Shown: piece after piece, positions 8,710-16,509 of the stretch | Layout: each line of letters opens with the position of its first letter | How positions within the stretch are numbered: the stretch's first letter is position 1 | Assembly (NCBI RefSeq): GCF_001552175.1 | Contig: NZ_BCQR01000009.1 | Location: 42,011-106,010, forward strand | Source: Actinomadura kijaniata NBRC 14229 | GTDB lineage: Bacteria; Actinomycetota; Actinomycetes; Streptosporangiales; Streptosporangiaceae | DNA length: 64,000 nt | Reading direction: 5' to 3' | Notes under the pieces: model-generated | Told to the model about the DNA's origin: nothing | Databases searched by the model: none | What the model saw: the letters and a program-made list of their open reading frames with translations, nothing else | Position numbers and translations under genes: made by a program

Positions 8710-11604
8710 TACTTCTCCGTGCAAGCGGAGGTGGTCCGCACCGACCCACCGACAAGGCCACCCTTACTTCGCTCTCTCCGCGCAGGCGGAGGTGGTCCGC
8801 GCCGCCGAAGCCCGCCTGAGCCTGCTCACCCGTTCTCTCCGCGCAGGCGGAGGTGGTCCGCAGGCGCGGTAGCGGATGGTGTGCCCGGCCGAGTTCTCTC
8901 CGCGCAGGCGGAGGTGGTCCGCTGCTGGCCGAACACCACGGGCACGAAAGGATGTTCTCTCCGCGCAGGCGGAGGTGGTCCGTCGGCCGAGACCGGAGGG
9001 GTCCCGCCGTAGCGGTTCTCTCCGCGCAGGCGGAGGTGGTCCGTGGACCAGATGCTCGATGCGATGCTGGGAGCCGTTCTCTCCGCGCAGGCGGAGGTGG
9101 TCCGACGCCGTCGACGACGTCGTTGTAAGCGGTCCAGTTCTCTCCGCGCAGGCGGAGGTGGTCCGCTCGACGTGTTCGTGCTGAACAACAACGCGGCGTT
9201 CTCTCCGCGCAGGCGGAGGTGGTCCGCCGAGGACGGGATCTATCATCGCGTCATGGACGTTCTCTCCGCGCAGGCGGAGGTGGTCCGCAGGAGTGACCCG
9301 CTACTGCCATCCGGTCTCAGTTCTCTCCGCGCAGGCGGAGGTGGTCCGGTCGCGGGCCTGGCCATGATGGTGGTATCCGTGTTCTCTCCGCGCAGGCGGA
9401 GGTGGTCCGTCGCCGTCCATCTCGACCTCGCCATGGCTACGGTTCTCTCCGCGCAGGCGGAGGTGGTCCGGCGGCGGCCTGGCGGGCGTACTTTGCGGCG
9501 TCGTTCTCTCCGCGCAGGCGGAGGTGGTCCGTACAGCGTCACCAGCCAGCAGGCGCGTGCGCTGTTCTCTCCGCGCAGGCGGAGGTGGTCCGTGGACCCA
9601 CTTGGCCGCCGAGAACCGGGCGGCGTTCTCTCCACGCAGGCGGAGGTGGTCCGGACGAGCGGTCCGACGTCGGCACCGCGGTGCAGTTCTCTCCGCGCAG
9701 GCGGAGGTGGTCCGAGCGCCTGATCGGAGGGGTGAGCATGGCACGGGTTCTCTCCGCGCAGGCGGAGGTGGTCCGCGCGTGATCGAGCTGCGGACCCCGT
9801 TCACCCCGTTCTCTCCGCGCAGGCGGAGGTGGTCCGCGGCATGGGAGTTGGGGGTCTAGGTGGCTGACGTTCTCTCCGCGCAGGCGGAGGTGGTCCGCCG
9901 CTCACGGCGCCGTCCCGCTCGGCGTCGGTGTTCTCTCCGCGCAGGCGGAGGTGGTCCGCCGATGCCGGTCTTCTTGGTGCCGGCGCCGGTGTTCTCTCCG
10001 CGCAGGCGGAGGTGGTCCGGCATCGCGCAGGCGGGTTACGTTCTCAGGTAGGTTCTCTCCGCGCAGGCGGAGGTGGTCCGGCTGTGCGCGACGCAGAAGC
10101 ATCCGCCGCCTGGTTCTCTCCGCGTAGGCGGAGGTGGTCCGCGGGTCAGGATCTCGTGGCCCAGGTGCCCGAAGTTCCCTCCGCGCAGGCGGAGGTGGTC
10201 CGCACAGGGCTGAGGACCCGGCCGGATTCCCGGCGTTCTCTCCGCGCAGGCGGAGGTGGTCCGAACTACATCCGCACGGCTCTATATATGGCGGTGTTCT
10301 CTCCGCGCAGGCGGAGGTGGTCCCGGGCCCACGCCGCGCAGGTCGGCCAAGATCCCGTTCTCTCCGCGCAGGCGGAGGTGGTCCGGTGCTGGTCGCGCTG
10401 TCGCCGGTGCTCGTGGTGTTCTCTCCGCGCAGGCGGAGGTGGTCCGTCGCCCAGGTCCTCGCGGACGTTGGCGGGGTGGTTCTCTCCGTGCAGGCGGAGG
10501 TGGTCCGGGCGTGTTCGTCGCCGACCGCCCCAACCTCGTGTTCTCTCCGCGCAGGCGGAGGTGGTCCGCTCGAATCGGTGCTGCGGCTGTACGGCCAGCG
10601 GTTCTCTCCGCGCAGGCGGAGGTGGTCCGAGCAAGGGCTCAGCCCCGGCTACATCCACCAGGTTCTCTCCGCGCAGGCGGAGGTGGTCCGTCCTCGCCGT
10701 CGTGGCTTCTGGCCATTACTTGGTTCTCTCCGCGCAGGCGGAGGTGGTCCGACCCGCACCCGCACCACCCTGCCCCTGGCCGTGTTCTCTCCGCGCAGGC
10801 GGAGATGGTCCGCGACCGGGCTGCCGAGCGGAACGGTATATCCGGTTCTCTCCGCGCAGGCGGAGGTGGTCCGCTCGGCCTGCCGGTGTTCATCGGGACG
10901 CTGGAGTTCTCTCCGCGCAGGCGGAGGTGGTCCTCAAGGATCTCGCACGCGAGCTGCCGCAGCCGCGTTCTCTCCGCGCAGGCGGAGGTGGTCCGACCCT
11001 CAGCACCGTGGTTGACCTGCTCACCGAGTTCTCTCCGCGCAGGCGGAGGTGGTTCGACCCAATCCCACGACTCACCAAACGAGTTCTTGTTCTCTCCGCG
11101 CAGGTGGAGGTGGTCCTGCAGCACAAGGGGTGTCGGGGGCCCTGACCTGGTTCTCTCCGCGCAGGCGGAGGTGGTCCGCACGCCGCCCCGGAGGTAGCAC
11201 CATGATCCAGGCTCTCTCCGCGCAGGCGGAGGTGGTCCGTGGACGCCGGTCACGATGCCCATCAGGTAGGTGTTCTCTCCGCGCAGGCGGAGGTGGTCCG
11301 CTGGAAGGTCCCGTAGGAGTTCGCCGCTCCGGTTCTCTCCGCGCAGGCGGAGGTGGTCCGATCCGGTCCAAGAACGTGCAGGTCACCGTCACGTTCTCTC
11401 CGCGCAGGCGGAGGCGGTCCGTCACTGGCCGGGACGGCCGTCGTGAAGCTCCCGTTCTCTCCGCGCAGGCGGAGGTGGTCCGTTCAGCGACGAGGACCTG
11501 CGCGAGATCATCGCGTTCTCTCCGCGCAGGCGGAGGTGGTCCGTCGGTGGCGAGGTCGGGCGTCTCGATGTCCTCGTTCTCTCCGCGCAGGCGGAGGTGA
11601 CTCG
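8710..11604 (+). CRISPR. Type I-E CRISPR array 2 (48 repeats, 47 spacers)
   Basis: Repeats of 29 bases start at 8710 and follow every 61 bases to 11272, then at 11332, 11393, 11454, 11515 and 11576. One spacer (11301-11331) is 31 bases; the others are 32. The consensus equals that of array 1, including the GCAG loop. The first copy is strongly altered (TACTTCTCCGTGCAAGCGG) and the last ends GTGACTCG, so both ends are decayed. Scattered single-base variants occur inside, for example near 10174, 10324, 10479, 10804 and 11104. Open reading frames across this region are artefacts of the 61-base period. Only 55 bases separate it from casE, so it may be transcribed as part of the cas operon. Confidence 0.98.
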
Positions 11605-11655
11605 TACAAGGGCTGTTTTGTCAGTGGGGCCCGATAGGCATTAGGGGTCCGTCCG

Positions 11656-11871
11656 TTGACCGTGCCCTCGCAGCTGCGGCTTCACGGCTCAGCGACACCA
11701 CCAGAACTCCTTATTCGCGGTCGGCGGCCTCATGGCAACCCACTGCCCCCCAACTCCGAAAGCTATGAGCCGGTCCCTGACACCTACCGCCTGACGACGG
11801 CCTACGTCACAATCTTCTACCGCCTGGCGGGCGAAGAGATCGACAGCTTGTACGTCCGCCCGAACACGTGA
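11656..11871 (+). CDS. Small ORF of unknown function (uncertain)
   Basis: A possible 71-residue protein starting at TTG 11656 (or GTG 11662). It has no recognised family and no clear ribosome binding site. Its C-terminal part, YRLTTAYVTIFYRLAGEEID, has ordinary protein-like composition. The only supporting point is a strong terminator 20 bases after the stop. It could be the remnant of a larger gene truncated by the array, or not coding at all. Confidence 0.3.
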   Translation: MTVPSQLRLHGSATPPELLIRGRRPHGNPLPPNSESYEPVPDTYRLTTAYVTIFYRLAGEEIDSLYVRPNT

Positions 11872-11891
11872 TCGTGCTGGCGCTCCGTGCC

Positions 11892-11924
11892 AAAGGCAGC
11901 CCTCCGTTCGAGGGCTGCCTTTTT
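11892..11924 (+). terminator. Rho-independent terminator
   Basis: A 13-bp stem, AAAGGCAGCCCTC paired with GAGGGCTGCCTTT around a CGTTC loop, is followed by T residues. It would end transcription coming from array 2 or from the small ORF before it. Confidence 0.85.
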
Positions 11925-12028
11925 GTTTCCGGGACGACCACTGACGCCAATCGGTGCCTACTGCCAGGGCATACGGCGGCGATTCAACGTCGCCAGCTCG
12001 ACGTAGGAGGCCGACGTGGAGAACGGCA

Positions 12029-12337
12029 CTATCTCTTCTTACCAAGCCCTGGAAGTCCTCCACTCACAGCCCGAATACTTTTCGGCCCTTCCTTGTTGAC
12101 GCCGTTTGCAAGATCGAGCCACTGTTCCGGAGTAAGGTCGATGATGATCCGCTGACCGCTTCCTGGGCACCTACTCTTCCCGTCTTCTGTCCGATGAGGC
12201 CAGAGCATGTGCCTGCGAATGAAACGCCATCGGCCGCAATCCGGGCACGCAGCAGAAGGCTTCTCGCCCGGATAAAGGTTGATATTCGCCGGAGCCAACG
12301 AAGTTGCCGTGATGGGCGGCCTTCCATTGTGCTTCAT
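12029..12337 (-). CDS. Small zinc-ribbon-like protein, paralogue of the 15069 gene
   Basis: The 102-residue protein is of unknown function. It begins MKHNGRPPI and has a CPDC pair at about residue 36 followed by HMLWPHR, then RCPGSGQRIIIDL. This Cys/His arrangement suggests a small metal-binding domain. The same blocks, in the same order, occur in the plus-strand gene at 15069, so the two are diverged paralogues in opposite orientation. ATG 12337 is chosen because GGAGG lies 9 bases upstream and because it aligns with the paralogue's start. Genes of this kind are frequent cargo of actinomycete mobile elements (general knowledge). Confidence 0.7.
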   Translation of the reverse strand: MKHNGRPPITATSLAPANINLYPGEKPSAACPDCGRWRFIRRHMLWPHRTEDGKSRCPGSGQRIIIDLTPEQWLDLANGVNKEGPKSIRAVSGGLPGLGKKR

Positions 12338-12535
12338 GAGCGTGCGCCTCCATGATCTCAGCAGCAGACCCGTCTGCCTATAGGCTGGCTCCACATCTTT
12401 GGGAGGTCAAGGGAAGATCATCTAACCTGCCCGACAGCCCCAATGGCGAGCGCGTATCAGACTCCGAGCTCTGCGGCGGCTAACTCAGCAACCGGGGCAG
12501 TTCTTCACCGCCGAGCCGTTGAGATCCCTGCCGAG

Positions 12536-13366
12536 TCACTGGGGGGCGTTCTCATGAGATTCGCTACCGTCTGCGTCCTTGATTGCGCTTTCGATCAGTT
12601 CGAAGAGGCCAGACCGGAGAGTGGGGGTGACTGCAATGGTCGCCTCGGAATTTGCATAGTGTTCCTCGCCAGCCAGACCGACAACATCGGCCCCGGCTTC
12701 CCGAGAGATGATGACGCCTGCCGCAACGTCCCACGGCTTGTTGGACAACGACATACACGCGTCGATCCTGCCTTCGGCGGCCCAGGCCAAGTCGATGGCG
12801 GCGGTTCCGAACATTCGGACGCGCTGCACGCGATCTGCCAGCAGAGTGGTCAGAGCGAGCCGTCGCCGGTTTTTGGCAGCGGCGTCAACTCCTACCGCGT
12901 AGTCGCCGACGGCCACGATCGCGTCCGGCAAGGACTTCGTTGTGCTCGCGGAGATGGCCGCGCCGTCTCTGAACGCCCCATGCCCTTCGACGGCGTGGTA
13001 TTGGATCCCTTGGAGGAAGGGCAGTTCGATCACCCCGAGCGCTGGCCTCCCGTGATGTAGAACCGCCAGGGAAACAGCGCACAGCGGGATGCCGCGCACA
13101 AAATTGGCGGTGCCATCGATCGGGTCGAGCACCCAGGACAGCTCCGAGCTGCCGTCGCCGCCGTCCTCCTCCCCGAGGAAAGCCATGTGAGGCGTCTCGG
13201 TCTGCAAGAAGTCGCGGACTGCGCGTTCGACCTTGACGTCCACGTCCGAGGCCATGTCGCGGTCTCCCTTGGAGACGACACGTTCGACGGGATGCTCCTT
13301 GATGAAGCGGCTCGCGAGGTCCACCGCGGCCTGGGCGATCGGCAGCAGGTCTTTCAGGTCGGTCAT
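12536..13366 (-). CDS. Inositol monophosphatase family protein
   Basis: The 276-residue protein belongs to the Mg2+-dependent inositol monophosphatase/FBPase-like superfamily. Metal-binding motifs are intact: GEEDGG (about residue 68), WVLDPIDGTANF (about 82) and WDVAAG (about 192). The substrate cannot be told from the sequence. The family includes histidinol-phosphate and 3'-phosphoadenosine phosphate phosphatases besides inositol phosphatases. ATG 13366 overlaps the stop of the upstream regulator gene by 4 bases, so the two are cotranscribed. A longer reading frame extends upstream into the neighbour but has no start signal. Confidence 0.9.
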   Translation of the reverse strand: MTDLKDLLPIAQAAVDLASRFIKEHPVERVVSKGDRDMASDVDVKVERAVRDFLQTETPHMAFLGEEDGGDGSSELSWVLDPIDGTANFVRGIPLCAVSLAVLHHGRPALGVIELPFLQGIQYHAVEGHGAFRDGAAISASTTKSLPDAIVAVGDYAVGVDAAAKNRRRLALTTLLADRVQRVRMFGTAAIDLAWAAEGRIDACMSLSNKPWDVAAGVIISREAGADVVGLAGEEHYANSEATIAVTPTLRSGLFELIESAIKDADGSESHENAPQ

Positions 13367-14220
13367 AGACGAACGCTCCGCTCCCAGAGTGAGGTGAACA
13401 CTTGGCCGAAGATGGGGAAGAGGCCGGCGGTCGGCCAACGCCGCTGGACGAGGATTGTGGGAGAGTCGACTCCCCTTGTCTCGGGGAGGTACGGCTGGAC
13501 CACGCAGAGCCGTGCGTCCACTGTGATGACGTTGAACCTGATCGTCTCGTCATACAAGGCGATCTGTAGCCGTGCCTGCGCCTCTGGGGAGATCTGGCCG
13601 AGGACACGTTGCTGAAGAGTCTGGATGTTGAGAGCGTTCAACGCTGATAGATGGCCGGGAGGGTACCGCTCCTCTTCCTCGCGCCGCTTGATCCCCTCTC
13701 CTTCTGGATCGAGGAACAGGCACCTGATCGTCGTCCCCGACTCCAGGAGCGAGCACAGGCTAGGCAAGGAGTACTGCTGGCAAATCAGATTGAGGGATAG
13801 GCCAACAGCGTCGATGCTTTTCGCCCCGTCGAACAAGCGGTGCGGAGGCATGGACGACATGAACTCGGAACGGCTCGCGTACACCGCCGTGACGTCGGAG
13901 AAGCGATCGCTTATGAGCTGCCCGACAAGGTCCACGGACGGTTGGGTGGCTGGTGTCGTGGGCGTTGAGTGACGGACCAGGCCCGCCGCCACGAGTGCGT
14001 CGCCAGGCGGGACGGTCACCGTTTCCCATGCGTGTACCGCTTCGGCGGTCACCGGCCACCCCAGCATGGGGCTGAGCAGCTCCGCGAACTCTTCTTCGGT
14101 CAGCTTCGCTTCAGCTCGCGCTGCGGCGAGCTGGCTGCGTGCGAGGGAGGCGACGTCAGGCCGGTAGGCCGCCCGCCCGCGTAGGTCGATGAGCTCGCCG
14201 TAGTTCTCCTGGCTGGTCAT
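13363..14220 (-). CDS. HTH regulator with DUF5919-like domain
   Basis: In this 285-residue protein, residues about 20-75 (ARSQLAAARAEAKLTEEEFAE and following, including VHAWETV) look like an XRE-type helix-turn-helix. The C-terminal two thirds match what is annotated as DUF5919 in actinobacteria: MPPHRLFDGAKSIDAVGLS, TIRCLFLDPEG and a final Phe/Trp-rich segment. That fold is related to phospholipase D-like sensor domains, but no HKD motif is seen. ATG 14220 follows GGAG at 6 bases. It lies between a GntR gene and the phosphatase gene in one minus-strand unit, so it probably regulates or senses for that unit (inference). Confidence 0.75.
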   Translation of the reverse strand: MTSQENYGELIDLRGRAAYRPDVASLARSQLAAARAEAKLTEEEFAELLSPMLGWPVTAEAVHAWETVTVPPGDALVAAGLVRHSTPTTPATQPSVDLVGQLISDRFSDVTAVYASRSEFMSSMPPHRLFDGAKSIDAVGLSLNLICQQYSLPSLCSLLESGTTIRCLFLDPEGEGIKRREEEERYPPGHLSALNALNIQTLQQRVLGQISPEAQARLQIALYDETIRFNVITVDARLCVVQPYLPETRGVDSPTILVQRRWPTAGLFPIFGQVFTSLWERSVRL

Positions 14221-14242
14221 GGGGGGCTCCAGGTCAAGGCGT

Positions 14243-14740
14243 TCAGGTGCCGGTACGGCGGTTGGTCGATTCACGGTCAGGCGGAGTCTCGTTCTCGAAC
14301 TCCGCCAGACTCTCGTGTGGATAGCTCTGACCCAGCCGTGCGTACAGGTCCATGAGCTGGGTGTGGATGAGCCCGACCTGCCGTCGCAAGCGTCCTAGCT
14401 CTGCATCGACTCGTTCATCACGAGCTGCTTGGATCTCTTCGACCGTTGCTCGAAGCTCTCCGACCTGCTGGACAAGGCCGTCAAGGTCAACCTTCCGGTT
14501 TTCCACCTCTTTCGGGGTGGCCTTCACATACACGCCTTTGCCTGCTCTTCCGATGAGCAGTCCGGCCGATTGAAGCTCGGAGACCGCCCGCCGCGCCACT
14601 GTGGTGGACACCCCATAGTCCTTGCAGATCTGTGCGGTTGAGGGGATCGCGTCTCCGACCCTGAGGGTGCCGCTTTCGATCTGGGCGCGAAGCTTGTCGG
14701 CCACCTCTTCGTAGGCGGTGCGAGGGATCTCGTCGGTCAC
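14243..14740 (-). CDS. GntR-family transcriptional regulator
   Basis: The 165-residue protein has an N-terminal winged helix typical of GntR proteins: RTAYEEVADKLRAQIESG, VGDAIPSTAQICKDYGVS and ARRAVSELQSAGL (residues about 7-70). No effector-binding domain follows. Instead there is a helical, probably coiled-coil tail (VQQVGELRATVEEIQAARDE). Short GntR repressors of this sort (KorSA type) control transfer and replication of actinomycete integrative elements. GTG 14740 is chosen because AAGGA lies 8 bases upstream. It is the first gene of the minus-strand unit, and a dyad lies about 90-115 bases upstream of its start. Confidence 0.85.
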   Translation of the reverse strand: MTDEIPRTAYEEVADKLRAQIESGTLRVGDAIPSTAQICKDYGVSTTVARRAVSELQSAGLLIGRAGKGVYVKATPKEVENRKVDLDGLVQQVGELRATVEEIQAARDERVDAELGRLRRQVGLIHTQLMDLYARLGQSYPHESLAEFENETPPDRESTNRRTGT

Positions 14741-14827
14741 GCCCCATTCCTTCCACACGTTGCGTCGCCTGGTACGCCCAGTGGACCACACCAGGCGATG
14801 GGTTACATCGATCTAACTCTTCAGCCA

Positions 14828-14854
14828 TATGTACATGGTTGAGCTATGTGCATA
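14828..14854. promoter_or_regulatory. Near-perfect dyad, candidate GntR operator
   Basis: TATGTACAT, nine bases, then ATGTGCATA form an inverted repeat with one mismatch. It sits in the 328-base gap between the divergent GntR gene (start 14740) and the zinc-ribbon gene (start 15069), in a locally AT-rich patch. No coding sequence is evident in that gap. Binding by the adjacent GntR protein is an inference from position. Confidence 0.45.
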
Positions 14855-15068
14855 AGCTCAGACGTAGCCGAAGTTCACCGGACGTCGCCGGATGAACAAC
14901 TGCACGTGGCCCATCTGCGGGAGGACGAACTACGAGGTCTCCGCGACCCGGTCCACGAGCACCACCTTCGTGCGGCGCTTGCGCTGCCCAGGAGGCATCG
15001 ACCGGTTTCGGTCGGTGCGGCCTGGAGTGCGTGAGACCCCAGCGTCCTCTTGATCCCTGGAGGTGCCG

Positions 15069-15509
15069 ATGCGACACAACGGCCGCCCCCCGATCTACGC
15101 CAGCGATCTCCCCATCACCCACCTGGACCTGCGCCTGAGGCCCAAGCCGAAGACCAAGGGCCGTCCCCCCGAGGGCCCGGAAACGCTGATCGTGTGTCCC
15201 GACTGCGGTTGGTGGGTGGCCCTCAAGCGCCACATGGTCCACCCGCACCGCGATCGGCGCCGCCGTCCCATCGACGGTCGCGTTCCCCGCTGCCCAGGTA
15301 GTGGCCAGCGCGTCATCGTCAACATCTCCTACGACACCTGGCGTGAGCAGCTGGCCCAGGTCGTCGCCGACGCCAGCACCCGCCGTTCGGCCCCGCAGTT
15401 CACCAAGCCGCGCCCGCCGGTTCCGCTCGCCGTGCACCAGATCGCCCGCGCCCGGGAAAAGGCCCTGGCCGCTGCCTTGGCGGCCTCCGGAACGGAGAAT
15501 CCGCGATGA
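15069..15509 (+). CDS. Small zinc-ribbon-like protein, paralogue of the 12029 gene
   Basis: The 146-residue protein is of unknown function. It begins MRHNGRPPIYASDLP, has a CPDCGWW block (about residue 45), HMVHPHR, and RCPGSGQRVIVNI (about 75), the same architecture as the minus-strand gene ending at 12029. A 45-residue Ala/Pro-rich tail is extra here. ATG 15069 is preceded by GGAGG with 6 bases spacing. It is the first gene of a long plus-strand train and overlaps the next gene by ATGA. Confidence 0.8.
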   Translation: MRHNGRPPIYASDLPITHLDLRLRPKPKTKGRPPEGPETLIVCPDCGWWVALKRHMVHPHRDRRRRPIDGRVPRCPGSGQRVIVNISYDTWREQLAQVVADASTRRSAPQFTKPRPPVPLAVHQIARAREKALAAALAASGTENPR

Positions 15510-16051
15510 CCATCCCCTTGCCTCACGCCACCTCGCGCGGTCCGGCGCGCTCTCTGCTGGCCGATCTGAACACCCGGCTGTGCCTGCACGGGTTCGAGCT
15601 GGAGTCGTTCGACTGTCTGATGCTGCTGTGGTCGCTGCCCTGCGCCGAGGGCCCGGACCTGATGGTGGTGCTGGAGCAGGCCGACCCCGACCCCGACCCG
15701 GCCGCCTGGCGGTTGGAGCGGTGGCAGGTGCGGATGCTGTTCAACGGCTACGACCCGCTGTTCACCCTGCCGCTGGAGGACCCCGGCCTGCCGCACCACA
15801 TCGACGCCGCCCTGGCCACACCGTTCTCCCCCACCGGCCGCTGCGTGGTGTTGCTGACCAGCGCCGAGGTGGTCGCCTTCGGCGCGGCCGTTCAGTCCCT
15901 GCTGGGCACCGGTCCCGACCCGGCCAGCGAGCTCCCGGCCGCCACGACGTTGCGGACGCTGGCGCGCAAGCTGCGGAACGCCAGCGCTCCCGACGACTGG
16001 CCCGCCCCGTCCGGTACCAGCAACGACGCTCCCGCCTCCACCGGCATCTGA
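15506..16051 (+). CDS. Hypothetical protein
   Basis: A 181-residue protein of no recognised family. It has an acidic, Leu/Pro-rich sequence with segments such as LNTRLCLHGFELESFDCLML and WQVRMLFNGYDPLFTLPLED, and no membrane segment. It is coupled to the zinc-ribbon gene by ATGA overlap and followed by a hairpin terminator. Coding status is supported by the overlap, high third-position GC and length. Its role within the element is unknown. Confidence 0.75.
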   Translation: MTIPLPHATSRGPARSLLADLNTRLCLHGFELESFDCLMLLWSLPCAEGPDLMVVLEQADPDPDPAAWRLERWQVRMLFNGYDPLFTLPLEDPGLPHHIDAALATPFSPTGRCVVLLTSAEVVAFGAAVQSLLGTGPDPASELPAATTLRTLARKLRNASAPDDWPAPSGTSNDAPASTGI

Positions 16052-16082
16052 TCGGCTGACCCCCGCTCTCTCCCCTTCTCGC

Positions 16083-16121
16083 GAAGTGCTCCGCCCGGCT
16101 TCCTCACGGGCGGAGCACTTC
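16083..16121 (+). terminator. Strong hairpin, probable terminator
   Basis: GAAGTGCTCCGCCCG and CGGGCGGAGCACTTC form a perfect 15-bp stem around a 9-base loop, 31 bases after the previous stop. The T-rich tail is weak, as is common in actinomycetes. Confidence 0.7.
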
Positions 16122-16167
16122 GTGCTTCCCACCCTTTCCACCTGTGACCGCAAGGAGTTGACCGCCG

Positions 16168-16509
16168 ATGAAGACCACCCAGTCCACCCCGCCGCCGAAG
16201 CTGACCTGGCAGCGAGAACCCGCCGACTGGAACGCCCGGCCGTGCCTGGGCACGCCGATCGAGTTGTGGTTCGGCCCCGAGGACGGCCGCCGCGAGTCTC
16301 CCAAAGAGGCCGCGGCCCGTGAGGAGGAGGCCAAGGACCTGTGCGCGTGGTGCCCGGTCGTGGAGTTCTGCTTGGAGACCGAGCTGGCGTTGGGCCCCTT
16401 CGACCAGCACGGCATCCGTGCCGGGCTGACCGCCGAGGAGCGCCAGAAGCTGATCCGTCGTCGCACCTGCCGTTCCGGCCGGGCCGCCCGAACGGAAGCC
16501 GTGGCGTGA
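16168..16509 (+). CDS. WhiB-like iron-sulfur regulator
   Basis: The 113-residue protein has the four-cysteine pattern of WhiB-like (Wbl) proteins, which carry a 4Fe-4S cluster: C26, then C59, C62 and C68 in CAWCPVVEFC. It is followed by GIRAGLTAEERQKL, the equivalent of the G[VI]WGG turn, here with Arg-Ala in place of the usual Trp-Gly. A basic tail (RRRTCRSGRAAR) could contact DNA. Wbl proteins are actinobacterial transcription factors. This copy lies inside the mobile element and is coupled to the next gene by a GTGA overlap. Confidence 0.85.
   Translation: MKTTQSTPPPKLTWQREPADWNARPCLGTPIELWFGPEDGRRESPKEAAAREEEAKDLCAWCPVVEFCLETELALGPFDQHGIRAGLTAEERQKLIRRRTCRSGRAARTEAVA

Noticed and set aside
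8710..11604. Many overlapping open frames on both strands with Arg/Pro/Gly-rich repeated products, for example 9928-11145
   Set aside because: They are produced by the 61-base CRISPR period, which leaves the repeat open in several frames. No ribosome binding sites or families are present.
11605..15068. A left att copy of the tRNA-Tyr 3' end in this stretch
   Set aside because: No segment with the T-arm core GGGTTCGAACC or the acceptor sequence was seen.
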